Assembly (NCBI RefSeq): GCF_012328925.1
Contig: NZ_JAAXLS010000008.1
Coordinates: 62,001 to 126,000, forward strand
Length of the DNA stretch: 64,000 bases
DNA from: Amycolatopsis acididurans
GTDB taxonomy: Bacteria > Actinomycetota > Actinomycetes > Mycobacteriales > Pseudonocardiaceae
Direction of reading: 5' to 3'
Within the stretch, counting starts at the first letter, position 1; every line of letters starts with the position of its first letter. The translations under genes and the position numbers were made by a program. Below, piece by piece: positions 24,919 through 32,086 of this stretch. Under the pieces are notes generated by a model. The model was not told where the DNA came from. It saw nothing but the letters and a program-made list of their open reading frames with translations, and searched no databases.

Positions 24919-25785
24919 ATGGTCGATTCCCCGGAAGAGCTGGCCAAGACTTTGGACGGCGTCGGCTACCTCGCCGACGACGGCATCGCCACGGCCGCGT
25001 TCCTCGCGCTGCGCATGCAGCGCCCCCTGTTCTGCGAAGGCGAGCCCGGCACCGGGAAGACGTCGCTCGCGGTCGCGTTGTCGCAGGCCCTGGAGCTGCC
25101 GCTGATCCGGTTGCAGTGTCACGAGGGCATCGACGCGGCGCAGGCGCTGTACGAATGGGACTTTCCGCGCCAGCTGCTGCATCTGCGCGCGCTGGAGGCG
25201 GGCAGCGAGACGCTCGACGTCGACGCCGCGGAACAGTCGCTGTACACCGAGCGGTTCCTGCTCGCGCGGCCGCTGCTGCGTGCGCTGACCGCGGCGCCGT
25301 GCGTGCTGCTGGTGGACGAGATCGACCGCGCCGACGACGAGTTCGAGGCCTTCCTGCTGCAACTGCTGGACGAGAACGCCGTGACGATCCCCGAGTTCGG
25401 GGAGGTGCGCGCCGAGCAGCCGCCGCTGGTGATCCTCACGTCGAACCGCACGCGGGAGGTGCACGACGCGCTGAAGCGGCGGTGCCTGTACCACTGGCTG
25501 GAGCATCCGGGCCTCGCGCGTGAGGTCGCGATCCTGCGCAAGCGCCTGCCCGGGGTCGGGGAGGGCCTGGCCACCCAGGTGGCCACCGCCGTGCACCGGC
25601 TGCGGGAGCTGGAGCTGCTCAAGCCGCCCGGGGTGGCGGAGGCGCTGGACTGGGCGCAGGCGCTGCGGGCGCTCAACCGGGAGGAACTGGACGCGGAGAC
25701 CGCGGCGCGGACCCTCGGTGCCGTGCTGAAGTACACCGAGGACATGGACCGCGTCCGCGCGAAGCTGGACGCGCTTCTGGCTTAG
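24919..25785 (+). CDS. coxD: MoxR-type AAA ATPase, CoxD-like
   Basis: 288 aa from ATG 24919 (GGAAG four bases before); a GTG one codon earlier is possible. Walker A G-E-P-G-T-G-K-T (41-48), Walker B L-L-V-D-E-I-D near 135, sensor T-S-N-R-T, and arginine finger region L-K-R-R-C-L. In Oligotropha CoxD is an unfoldase-like ATPase that helps build the Cu-S-Mo centre of CO dehydrogenase with CoxE and CoxF. Here coxE and coxF lie 3.2 kb away, beyond an opposite-strand insertion. Confidence 0.85.
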   Translation: MVDSPEELAKTLDGVGYLADDGIATAAFLALRMQRPLFCEGEPGTGKTSLAVALSQALELPLIRLQCHEGIDAAQALYEWDFPRQLLHLRALEAGSETLDVDAAEQSLYTERFLLARPLLRALTAAPCVLLVDEIDRADDEFEAFLLQLLDENAVTIPEFGEVRAEQPPLVILTSNRTREVHDALKRRCLYHWLEHPGLAREVAILRKRLPGVGEGLATQVATAVHRLRELELLKPPGVAEALDWAQALRALNREELDAETAARTLGAVLKYTEDMDRVRAKLDALLA

Positions 25786-25802
25786 CGGCTGGATTCCCCC
25801 AC

Positions 25803-26543
25803 CTAGCCGGCGAGTGTCTTCTCGAGCCGCAGCAGGTGGTCGGTGAGCGCGGCGGGGTCGCCCGGGGCGAGGTGGATCTCGGCCTCGGGACCGGTGCCGA
25901 GGGTGTAGTTGAGGTAGCGGCCCCAGTCGGTGTCGGCGTAGTGCAGGGGCTGTTCGAGGCGGGTGTAGCGGTTGAGCTCGTCGCGGTGGGCGACGTAGAG
26001 CTCGCCGGTGCCGGTGACCGGGCGCTGCAGCACGTTGATCAGATCGCGGATGTCCCAGCTCGGGATGCGATCCTCCCGGGCGGCTTCCTCCAGTTCGCCG
26101 ACGCGGATCATCAGCGGTCGGCCGCCGCCGGGGCGCACGTCGGGCAGTTCGGTGACCAGCGCGTCGACCAGCCGGTCGCGGGGGACCGGTCTGAGCGCGA
26201 CACCGTCGGCGACCCGGACCGCGACGATGCCCTGCAGACCGCGCGCGGCGGCGACTACTCCGTAGGTGCGGTCGCCGTCGTTGACCCAGCCGTAGTACTC
26301 GATGGAGGCCTTCGTCAGCAGCGGAAGCCAGTCGAGGAACTCGATTTCGATGCGGCCGCGGCGGTCGAGCAGTCCCGCGTTCAGCAGCGCCTCGTGGAGC
26401 CGTTCCCGCGCGGCGGCCTTCTCGGTGGCGCTGAGCCAGACCGGCTCCGGCCGGAGCACCAGGTGCAGCGTTCCCACGTTCTCCTGCTCGACGGCGCCGG
26501 CGAGCGCCGCGAGCGGCAGGGAGAGGTAGTCGCTTCTGGCCAC
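25803..26543 (-). CDS. EspG-family type VII secretion chaperone
   Basis: 246 aa. Matches ESX secretion-associated EspG: N-terminal Y-L-S-L-P-L-A-A-L, a middle Y-Y-G-W-V-N-D-G-D sheet, R-V-G-E-L-E-E-A-A helix, and a C-terminal R-Y-L-N-Y-T-L-G-T-G-P-E. EspG proteins bind PE-PPE type substrates in the cytosol and keep them soluble for the ESX membrane machine. A PPE-like gene is immediately upstream on the same strand. No ESX core component (EccB, C, D, E, mycosin) is in the window. Last gene of a four-gene unit; its stop lies 18 bp from the coxD stop. Confidence 0.85.
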   Translation of the reverse strand: MARSDYLSLPLAALAGAVEQENVGTLHLVLRPEPVWLSATEKAAARERLHEALLNAGLLDRRGRIEIEFLDWLPLLTKASIEYYGWVNDGDRTYGVVAAARGLQGIVAVRVADGVALRPVPRDRLVDALVTELPDVRPGGGRPLMIRVGELEEAAREDRIPSWDIRDLINVLQRPVTGTGELYVAHRDELNRYTRLEQPLHYADTDWGRYLNYTLGTGPEAEIHLAPGDPAALTDHLLRLEKTLAG

Positions 26544-26552
26544 GGGCTCGCG

Positions 26553-27833
26553 CTATTCGCCGATGACCGGCGGCGTGGCGCGCACGTCCGTGCCGAAGAC
26601 CGAGTCCGGGTCGGCCTCGATGAGGTAGTCGGGACGCTTGTGCTCGTCGTCGTCCTCGCCCTTGCCGCGCTGCCCGGCGGCGCCCATGGGAGTGCCGCTC
26701 GCGCCACGCGCGGCGCTGCGGCGCGCGGCGGCCTCTTCCGCGGCCGCGCCGCCCAGGTTGCCCGCGCCGGTGCCCTTGCCCGCGCCGAGCGACCGGGCGC
26801 TCTCGCCCGTCGCGCTGCCGCCGCGCCCTGCGCCCTGGCTCGCGCCGCCGCGCCCGCCGAGGCTCCCGCCGCGACCGCTGCCGCCGCTTTCGGAGTCGTA
26901 CAGGCGATTCGCGGCACTGTTGCGGCCGGCGCCGGGCAGGTCGGCGGTGCCGCTGCGGTAGTTGCTGCCGCCGGGACGCTGGGTGCTGTCGGTGTAGCCG
27001 GTGGTCGCGGCGGGCGGGATGAACGTGCTCGCATTGGTGCCGCCCCCGCCGCCCGGGTTCGAGGTCGCGGGCAGGCTCGGCCCGGAGCTGACGGGCGAAG
27101 CCGGGCCGCCGGTGCCGGCGGGCCCGGAACCGGAGGTCGTGCTGGGTCCGTTGAGGCTGGGCCCCGAGCTGACCGGGCCGACGTTGCCGACCGTGTTGCC
27201 GGTGGCCGGGGACGTGGTGGAGGAGGCGTTGGTGCGGTCGCTGTAGAGCAGGTCGGTGGACCCGATGCTGCCCGGCTTGGCGGGCGCGAGGCCGACGGAG
27301 GCGCCGTCGAGCGCGAGCGCCTGGTAGTCCATGGGGATCGAGTCGCGGGTGCTGCCGGTGACGTTCGAGTACTGGTCCATGACCCGGACGTTGTTCTCGT
27401 TGGCCGCGTTCGTGGCCGCGAGGCCCTGCTCGTAGGACTGGATGTCACCGGCCGCCATGGACGGTCCGACGAAGGGGATGGCGGCCTTCAGCCCGGTGGA
27501 CCAGGGGCTGGGCTTCGCCGGCGCGGGCGGCACCTCGACGACGCTGGATTTGGATTTCTCGAAGGCGTCGGACTGGGTCTGCATCGACTTCGTGGTGGTG
27601 TCGAGCGGAGGCGCCGACTGCGCGAACGCCGCCGCGAGTGGCTCGGCGCCCGCTGTCGCGGCATCACCCGAGCCGCCCGTCCAGGCAGCCGCCATCCGCT
27701 GCTGCAACGCCTTGATCGCGTCGGCCTCGGCGCGATAGCCGTCCGACAGCTGCTTGACGATGTCGGAGGCCGTCTGCAACGACTGTGAGTTGCCCGCGGT
27801 GAAGTTCTGGTAGATCTGGGTTCCGTCCATCAC
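26553..27833 (-). CDS. PPE-like/WXG-type secreted substrate with Gly/Ser/Pro-rich tail
   Basis: 426 aa; GTG at 27833 or ATG one codon later. The N-terminal ~110 residues are helical with a W-T-G turn (Trp51-Gly53) as in WXG100/PPE proteins. Residues 195-390 are low-complexity Gly/Ser/Pro/Thr repeats. The end H-K-R-P-D-Y-L-I-E ... F-G-T-D-V-R-A-T-P-P-V-I-G-E is a compact conserved-looking block typical of PPE-like proteins of Pseudonocardiaceae. Probably the cargo of the neighbouring EspG. The reading frame begins one base after the DUF3558 stop, so the genes are coupled. Confidence 0.78.
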   Translation of the reverse strand: MMDGTQIYQNFTAGNSQSLQTASDIVKQLSDGYRAEADAIKALQQRMAAAWTGGSGDAATAGAEPLAAAFAQSAPPLDTTTKSMQTQSDAFEKSKSSVVEVPPAPAKPSPWSTGLKAAIPFVGPSMAAGDIQSYEQGLAATNAANENNVRVMDQYSNVTGSTRDSIPMDYQALALDGASVGLAPAKPGSIGSTDLLYSDRTNASSTTSPATGNTVGNVGPVSSGPSLNGPSTTSGSGPAGTGGPASPVSSGPSLPATSNPGGGGGTNASTFIPPAATTGYTDSTQRPGGSNYRSGTADLPGAGRNSAANRLYDSESGGSGRGGSLGGRGGASQGAGRGGSATGESARSLGAGKGTGAGNLGGAAAEEAAARRSAARGASGTPMGAAGQRGKGEDDDEHKRPDYLIEADPDSVFGTDVRATPPVIGE

Positions 27834-27834
27834 G

Positions 27835-28458
27835 CTAGCCCCCTCGCAGTGTGGTGATCACGGAAGCGGCGACCTGGTTCACGGTGTCGCAGGAGTCCTG
27901 TGCTCCGCTGTAGCCCTGGACGTCCACGGCGAACGTCACGTCGTCGGTCACGCCGACGAACAGACCGCATTTGCCTTGCGGACGGTCATCGCGGCTGTCG
28001 GCATACGCGGCGGGATAACCGGATATCGAGGTCGGCTCGACGAAGGCGTAGAGGCTCCCGTTGAGTTTTATGATCTTCGCCATGCCGCCGTTGCCCTTGT
28101 TGCCGTCGGTCTGAACCGAGACGCCCAGGCCCTTGCTGTGCGCGTTCGTCGTGTTGACCCAGCTGCAGCCTGGCCCGAGCGCATCGCCCGCGCCGGTGGA
28201 AGTCGGGTCTGAAAAGCCCAGCCGGCTTATCAGAGCCGCCGGTACGAGGTCGCAGGTCTTGCTCACATAGTCCGCGATGTTGGGAAGCGGATGCGACACC
28301 TTCGGGGCAGCAGCCGCGCCACTGGCCGATGCGGAGTTCGTGTCCGACGGTGCCGATGTCGCGGTACCGGGCGTCGTCTGCGTGCACCCGCCGATCGCCG
28401 CGGTCGCTATTCCGGCACAAATCAGGGCAAGGGGACGGCCGGACTTCATCGCGCGCAC
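27835..28458 (-). CDS. DUF3558 lipoprotein
   Basis: 207 aa. Lipoprotein signal with lipobox A-I-G-G-C (Cys25), then a Ser/Ala/Thr linker and a DUF3558 domain: C-D-L-V-P near 69, G-C-S-W near 97, and a paired C-G-L-F-V and D-S-C-D-T. DUF3558 lipoproteins are common beside EspG/PPE-like genes in Pseudonocardiales; function unknown. GTG 28458 overlaps the previous stop; ATG 28449 is an alternative. Codon use is slightly less GC-biased than the neighbouring cox genes. Confidence 0.82.
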   Translation of the reverse strand: MRAMKSGRPLALICAGIATAAIGGCTQTTPGTATSAPSDTNSASASGAAAAPKVSHPLPNIADYVSKTCDLVPAALISRLGFSDPTSTGAGDALGPGCSWVNTTNAHSKGLGVSVQTDGNKGNGGMAKIIKLNGSLYAFVEPTSISGYPAAYADSRDDRPQGKCGLFVGVTDDVTFAVDVQGYSGAQDSCDTVNQVAASVITTLRGG

Positions 28459-28940
28459 TAGTGCTCCGGCTTGCTGGTGAGTGCCGCCGTGTTGTTCTCT
28501 TCGTTCGCCTGCTTGGCGTTCGCGGCATGCGTCAGCTTCTGAATGTAGTTCTCGACGTATTTGAGCATTGATACGTGCTGGTCGTTCAGCAGCTGAAGTG
28601 ACTCACGAGTCTGGGTGAGGTAGCCCTGGCTCTCGGGGTCGTCTGCGAGTTCGCTCAGATTCCGCAGCGCTTGGCTGATCTGTGTCTGCTTGTGCTGAAT
28701 GCTGACTTGCCGTTCCTGCCACATCCCCTTGACGGCGTTCATCTCCTCGACGCTGGGGAACTCGAAACCGCCACCGGATCCGGTCGCCGGACCGGCCAGT
28801 GCGGCCGCGGCGGCGCCGACGGAGGCGAGACCGGCCGGCGCTCCCACGGCGGCACCGGCCACCGCACCGGCGAGCACGCCCGATCCCCACACGTCCTGTG
28901 CGGCCCGAGTGGCCGCGCCGACCCCGTCTGCTTCGAGCAC
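28458..28940 (-). CDS. Uncharacterised Esx-like helical protein, first gene of T7SS-associated unit
   Basis: 160 aa, GTG start. Not recognised as a named family. Residues 1-58 are Ala/Gly-rich with a hydrophobic stretch (about 18-52); residues 60-145 are charged helices (V-E-E-M-N-A-V-K-G-M-W-Q-E-R-Q, S-I-Q-H-K-Q-T-Q-I, H-V-S-M-L-K-Y-V-E-N-Y-I) that resemble the coiled hairpin of WXG-like proteins. Its stop overlaps the DUF3558 start. Position suggests it is a secreted or membrane partner of the PPE-like protein; this is inference. Confidence 0.6.
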   Translation of the reverse strand: MLEADGVGAATRAAQDVWGSGVLAGAVAGAAVGAPAGLASVGAAAAALAGPATGSGGGFEFPSVEEMNAVKGMWQERQVSIQHKQTQISQALRNLSELADDPESQGYLTQTRESLQLLNDQHVSMLKYVENYIQKLTHAANAKQANEENNTAALTSKPEH

Positions 28941-29032
28941 GATGCCTCCCCGCTACCGGTCGTGATCGTCTGACGTTGGAGCCTAGCGGACGGTTCCCGT
29001 GACCGGGGCCGGAACAGAGGGACAATGGAGGC

Positions 29033-30142
29033 ATGAGCGCACCCGACCCACTGGCCGGACTGGTCGGTTTCGCGACCGCACTGCGGGAGGCCGGTGTCCC
29101 CGCAGGGCCCCAGCGCGTGCAGGCCTACCTCGACGCCGTCAACCGGGTCGACATCGCCGACCCCGGCCAGCTGTACTGGGCCGGCCGCGTCACCCTCTGT
29201 GCCGACCCCGACGACCTGCCCCGCTACGACGACGCCTTCGCGCAGTGGTTCGCCGCCGAGCCGCCCCACGCGCGGCCCGCGACGGTCCGGCGCGAGCAGC
29301 AGGCCCGCATGGCCGCGATGAGCACCGAGGGCGCGAAATCCGGTGAATCCGAGACCAACGGCGAGCAGCTCAAGGTCGCCGCGACCGACACCGAGCTGCT
29401 CCGCCAGCGCGATCTCGCCGAGCTGACCGCGGCCGAGCGGCGCCACCTGCGCGAACTGCTGTCCGTGCTCAAACCGGTACCGCCCACCCGCAACTCGCTG
29501 CGCCGCCGCCCGGCCAAACGCGGCGCACTGGACTCCGGCCGCACCCTGCGCGGGATGCTCGCCTACGGCGGCGAACCGGTGCGCCTCGCGCACCGCAAAC
29601 GCGCCACCCGGCCCCGCCGCGTCGTGCTGCTGCTCGACGTGTCGGGGTCGATGAGCCCGTACGCCGACGCCCTGCTCCGCTTCGCCCACGTGGTGGTGCG
29701 CGCCGCGCCCGGCAACGTGGAGGTGTTCACGCTCGGCACCCGGCTCACGCGCGTGTCCCGCCAGCTGCGCCAGCGCGACCCCGAACGCGCCATGCTCTCC
29801 GCGGGGCAGGCGGTGCCCGACTTCGCCGGTGGCACGCGGCTCGGCGAGACGCTCCGCGTTTTCCTCGACCGCTGGGGGCAACGGGGCGTCGCCCGGCGCG
29901 CGGTGGTCGTCGTGTTCTCCGACGGCTGGGAACGCGGCGACCCGAGTCTGCTCGGTGAGCAGTTGGCACGGATGCGCAGATTGGCGCACGCTGTCATTTG
30001 GGTGAACCCACACGCGGGACGCGAAGGTTACGCTCCGGTGCAGTCAGGCATCGCCGCCGCGCTCCCGCACCTCGATCGCCTGCTGGCCGGCCACAGCCTG
30101 GCCACCCTGGAACGACTGCTGGTGGAGATACGCGATGCATGA
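29033..30142 (+). CDS. coxE: CoxE-like von Willebrand A domain protein
   Basis: 369 aa. The VWA domain in the C-terminal half has a MIDAS metal site D-V-S-G-S-M-S (202-208), T of G-G-T-R-L-G and D of F-S-D-G-W-E-R-G. The N-terminal half is the CoxE-type helical region (T-A-L-R-E-A-G-V-P, V-D-I-A-D, Y-W-A-G-R-V-T-L). CoxE partners the MoxR ATPase CoxD in maturation of Mo hydroxylases. It begins 92 bp from the divergent T7SS unit, so it has its own promoter. The end overlaps coxF by 8 bp. Confidence 0.85.
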   Translation: MSAPDPLAGLVGFATALREAGVPAGPQRVQAYLDAVNRVDIADPGQLYWAGRVTLCADPDDLPRYDDAFAQWFAAEPPHARPATVRREQQARMAAMSTEGAKSGESETNGEQLKVAATDTELLRQRDLAELTAAERRHLRELLSVLKPVPPTRNSLRRRPAKRGALDSGRTLRGMLAYGGEPVRLAHRKRATRPRRVVLLLDVSGSMSPYADALLRFAHVVVRAAPGNVEVFTLGTRLTRVSRQLRQRDPERAMLSAGQAVPDFAGGTRLGETLRVFLDRWGQRGVARRAVVVVFSDGWERGDPSLLGEQLARMRRLAHAVIWVNPHAGREGYAPVQSGIAAALPHLDRLLAGHSLATLERLLVEIRDA

Positions 30143-31247
30143 CGTACTGGACGAGCTGTACAAGCGCTGGTCCGACGGCCAGCCGGTGGGACTGGGCACG
30201 GTCGTGTCCACGTTCTCCTCGGCGCCGCGCGCACCCGGCGCGGCGATGCTCGTCGACAGCGGCGGAGAGGTCGTCGGCAGCGTGTCCGGCGGCTGCGTCG
30301 AGGGCGCGGTCTACGAACTCGCGCAACAGGTCATGAGCGAGCACACCCCGGTGCTGCAGCGCTACGGGGTCAGCGACGACGACGCCTTCGCGGTAGGCCT
30401 GACCTGCGGCGGGATCATCGACGTCTACGTCGAGCGGATCGACAAGGAGTCCATGCCGGAGCTGGAGGACGTCGTCGAGTCGGTGCACCGGGGCGAACCG
30501 GTCGCGGTCGTCACCGTCATCGAGCACGCCGACGGCGGCCGGCTCGGCCGCCGGATGATCGTGTGGCCGGACCGCACCAAGGGCACGCTCGGCAGCGCGC
30601 GTGTGGACGACGCCGTGGTCGACGACGCGCGCGGGCTGCTCGCCACCGGCCGCACCGGCACCCTGCACTACGGCCTGGAGGGCGAACGCCGTGGCGAGGG
30701 CATGTCGGTGTTCGTGAACACCTTCGAGCCGCCGCCCCGGATGCTGGTCTTCGGCGCGATCGACTTCGCCGCCGCGATGGCACGAATGGGTTCCTACCTC
30801 GGCTTCCAGGTCACGGTGTGTGACGCGCGGCCGGTGTTCGCCACCGCCAGCCGGTTTCCCGACGCCGACGAGGTCGTCGTCGACTGGCCGCATCGCTACC
30901 TCAAGGCCGAGGCCGAGGCGGGCCGCATCGACCGGCGCACCGTCGTCGCGGTGCTGACGCACGATCCGAAGTTCGACGTGCCGCTGCTGGAGGTCGCGCT
31001 GCGGCTGGACATCGGTTACGTCGGCGCGATGGGCTCGCGCCGCACGCACGACGACCGGATCGAGCGGCTGCGCGAGACCGGCATGACGGAGGAGGAGCTG
31101 TCGCGGCTGTCTTCGCCGATCGGGCTCGATCTCGGCGCCCGCACACCCGAGGAGACCGCTGTCTCGATCGCGGCGGAGATCATCGCGCTGCGCTGGGGCG
31201 GTGGCGGCCGCAGGCTCGCCGACCTCAGCGGCCGGATTCACGGCTGA
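30135..31247 (+). CDS. coxF: XdhC/CoxF-family molybdenum enzyme maturation protein
   Basis: 370 aa. N-terminal XdhC domain (V-S-T-F-S-S-A-P-R-A-P-G-A-A-M, S-V-S-G-G-C-V-E-G, L-T-C-G-G-I-I-D-V) and C-terminal Rossmann domain (V-F-G-A-I-D-F-A, then V-L-T-H-D-P-K-F-D and Y-V-G-A-M-G-S-R-R-T). XdhC-type proteins bind the Mo cofactor and help insert the sulfido ligand. The symbol is by position and family (CoxF or CoxI). A terminator follows, so coxSLMG form a separate transcript. Confidence 0.85.
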   Translation: MHDVLDELYKRWSDGQPVGLGTVVSTFSSAPRAPGAAMLVDSGGEVVGSVSGGCVEGAVYELAQQVMSEHTPVLQRYGVSDDDAFAVGLTCGGIIDVYVERIDKESMPELEDVVESVHRGEPVAVVTVIEHADGGRLGRRMIVWPDRTKGTLGSARVDDAVVDDARGLLATGRTGTLHYGLEGERRGEGMSVFVNTFEPPPRMLVFGAIDFAAAMARMGSYLGFQVTVCDARPVFATASRFPDADEVVVDWPHRYLKAEAEAGRIDRRTVVAVLTHDPKFDVPLLEVALRLDIGYVGAMGSRRTHDDRIERLRETGMTEEELSRLSSPIGLDLGARTPEETAVSIAAEIIALRWGGGGRRLADLSGRIHG

Positions 31248-31273
31248 GCGAGGTTCGAGGGCGGTCCGTCGGT

Positions 31274-31297
31274 GGGGGCGCTTTCCCTTGCGCCCCC
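31274..31297 (+). terminator. Terminator after coxF
   Basis: GGGGGCGC (31274-31281) and GCGCCCCC (31290-31297) are perfect 8-bp arms around TTTCCCTT, 27 bp after the coxF stop. Confidence 0.7.
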
Positions 31298-31391
31298 TCG
31301 AAATCGATGGTGCCCTCCCCGTCGCGCACGGTCACTCGTTCCACAAGTCGTGTGACGGTCGCAAAATTTTTGTGGTCCCCAAAGCCCGGAA

Positions 31392-31438
31392 TTCCGCAGA
31401 TTCGGAACCGCTAAAGATCTTCATCCGCATCTGCGGAA
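31392..31438. promoter_or_regulatory. Inverted repeat in the coxS promoter region
   Basis: TTCCGCAGAT (31392-31401) and ATCTGCGGAA (31429-31438) are perfect 10-bp arms 27 bp apart, about 105 bp before the coxS start in a 295-bp gap. It could be a pair of operator half-sites or an RNA hairpin. The stretch just before it (GCAAAATTTTTG) is unusually AT-rich for this DNA. Confidence 0.5.
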
Positions 31439-31542
31439 AGGCCGTTCGAGAGTCACCCGGCTAGGACTTGTCCGATGGCGGCGGACGTAGCACGCTCCCT
31501 TGTGAAGCCGATCACCCCAGCTCCCACCACTGGAGGGCTCAC

Positions 31543-32085
31543 ATGCGCATCACCGTCACCGTAGACGGAGCCCAGTACACCGATGAGGTCGAACCCCGCA
31601 CGTTGCTCGTTCACTACTTGCGGGAGACGCTCGGGAAAGTCGGCACCGTTGTCGGCTGCGACACCAGCAACTGCGGCGCGTGCACGGTCCATCTGGACGG
31701 GCACAGCGTGAAATCCTGTTCGGTACTCGCGGTGCAGGCCGACGGGTGCGAGGTCACCACCATCGAGGGCCTCGCCCGCGAAGGCGAACTGCACCCGGTG
31801 CAGAAGGCGTTCCACGACAACCACGCGTTGCAGTGCGGCTACTGCACTCCGGGCATGATCATGCAGTCGATCGACCTGCTCGCAGACAATCCCGACCCCG
31901 ACGAGAAGACCGTGCGCGAGGGCCTGGAGGGCAACCTCTGCCGCTGCACGGGTTACCAGAACATCGTTCGCGCCGTTCAGGACGCGGCCAAGCACATGAG
32001 CCCCGGCGCGGGGCCCGAGGCCGAGCGGATGAGCGACACCGAAGTACGCCGCGCGCCGAGCGCCGTGGCAGGCGGAGGCGAGTGA
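31543..32085 (+). CDS. coxS: Molybdenum hydroxylase small (2Fe-2S) subunit, CoxS type
   Basis: 180 aa from ATG 31543 with GGAGGG upstream. Plant-type 2Fe-2S cluster cysteines Cys39, Cys44, Cys47, Cys59, and second cluster cysteines Cys98, Cys101, Cys133, Cys135 (C-G-Y-C-T-P-G and L-C-R-C-T-G-Y). It carries electrons from the Mo centre in CoxL to FAD in CoxM. The tail past residue 150 is longer than usual and polar. Confidence 0.93.
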   Translation: MRITVTVDGAQYTDEVEPRTLLVHYLRETLGKVGTVVGCDTSNCGACTVHLDGHSVKSCSVLAVQADGCEVTTIEGLAREGELHPVQKAFHDNHALQCGYCTPGMIMQSIDLLADNPDPDEKTVREGLEGNLCRCTGYQNIVRAVQDAAKHMSPGAGPEAERMSDTEVRRAPSAVAGGGE

Positions 32086-32086
32086 C

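Noticed and set aside
25803-28940. A complete type VII secretion system
   Set aside because: No EccB, EccC, EccD, EccE or mycosin gene is present; only accessory and cargo-like genes.
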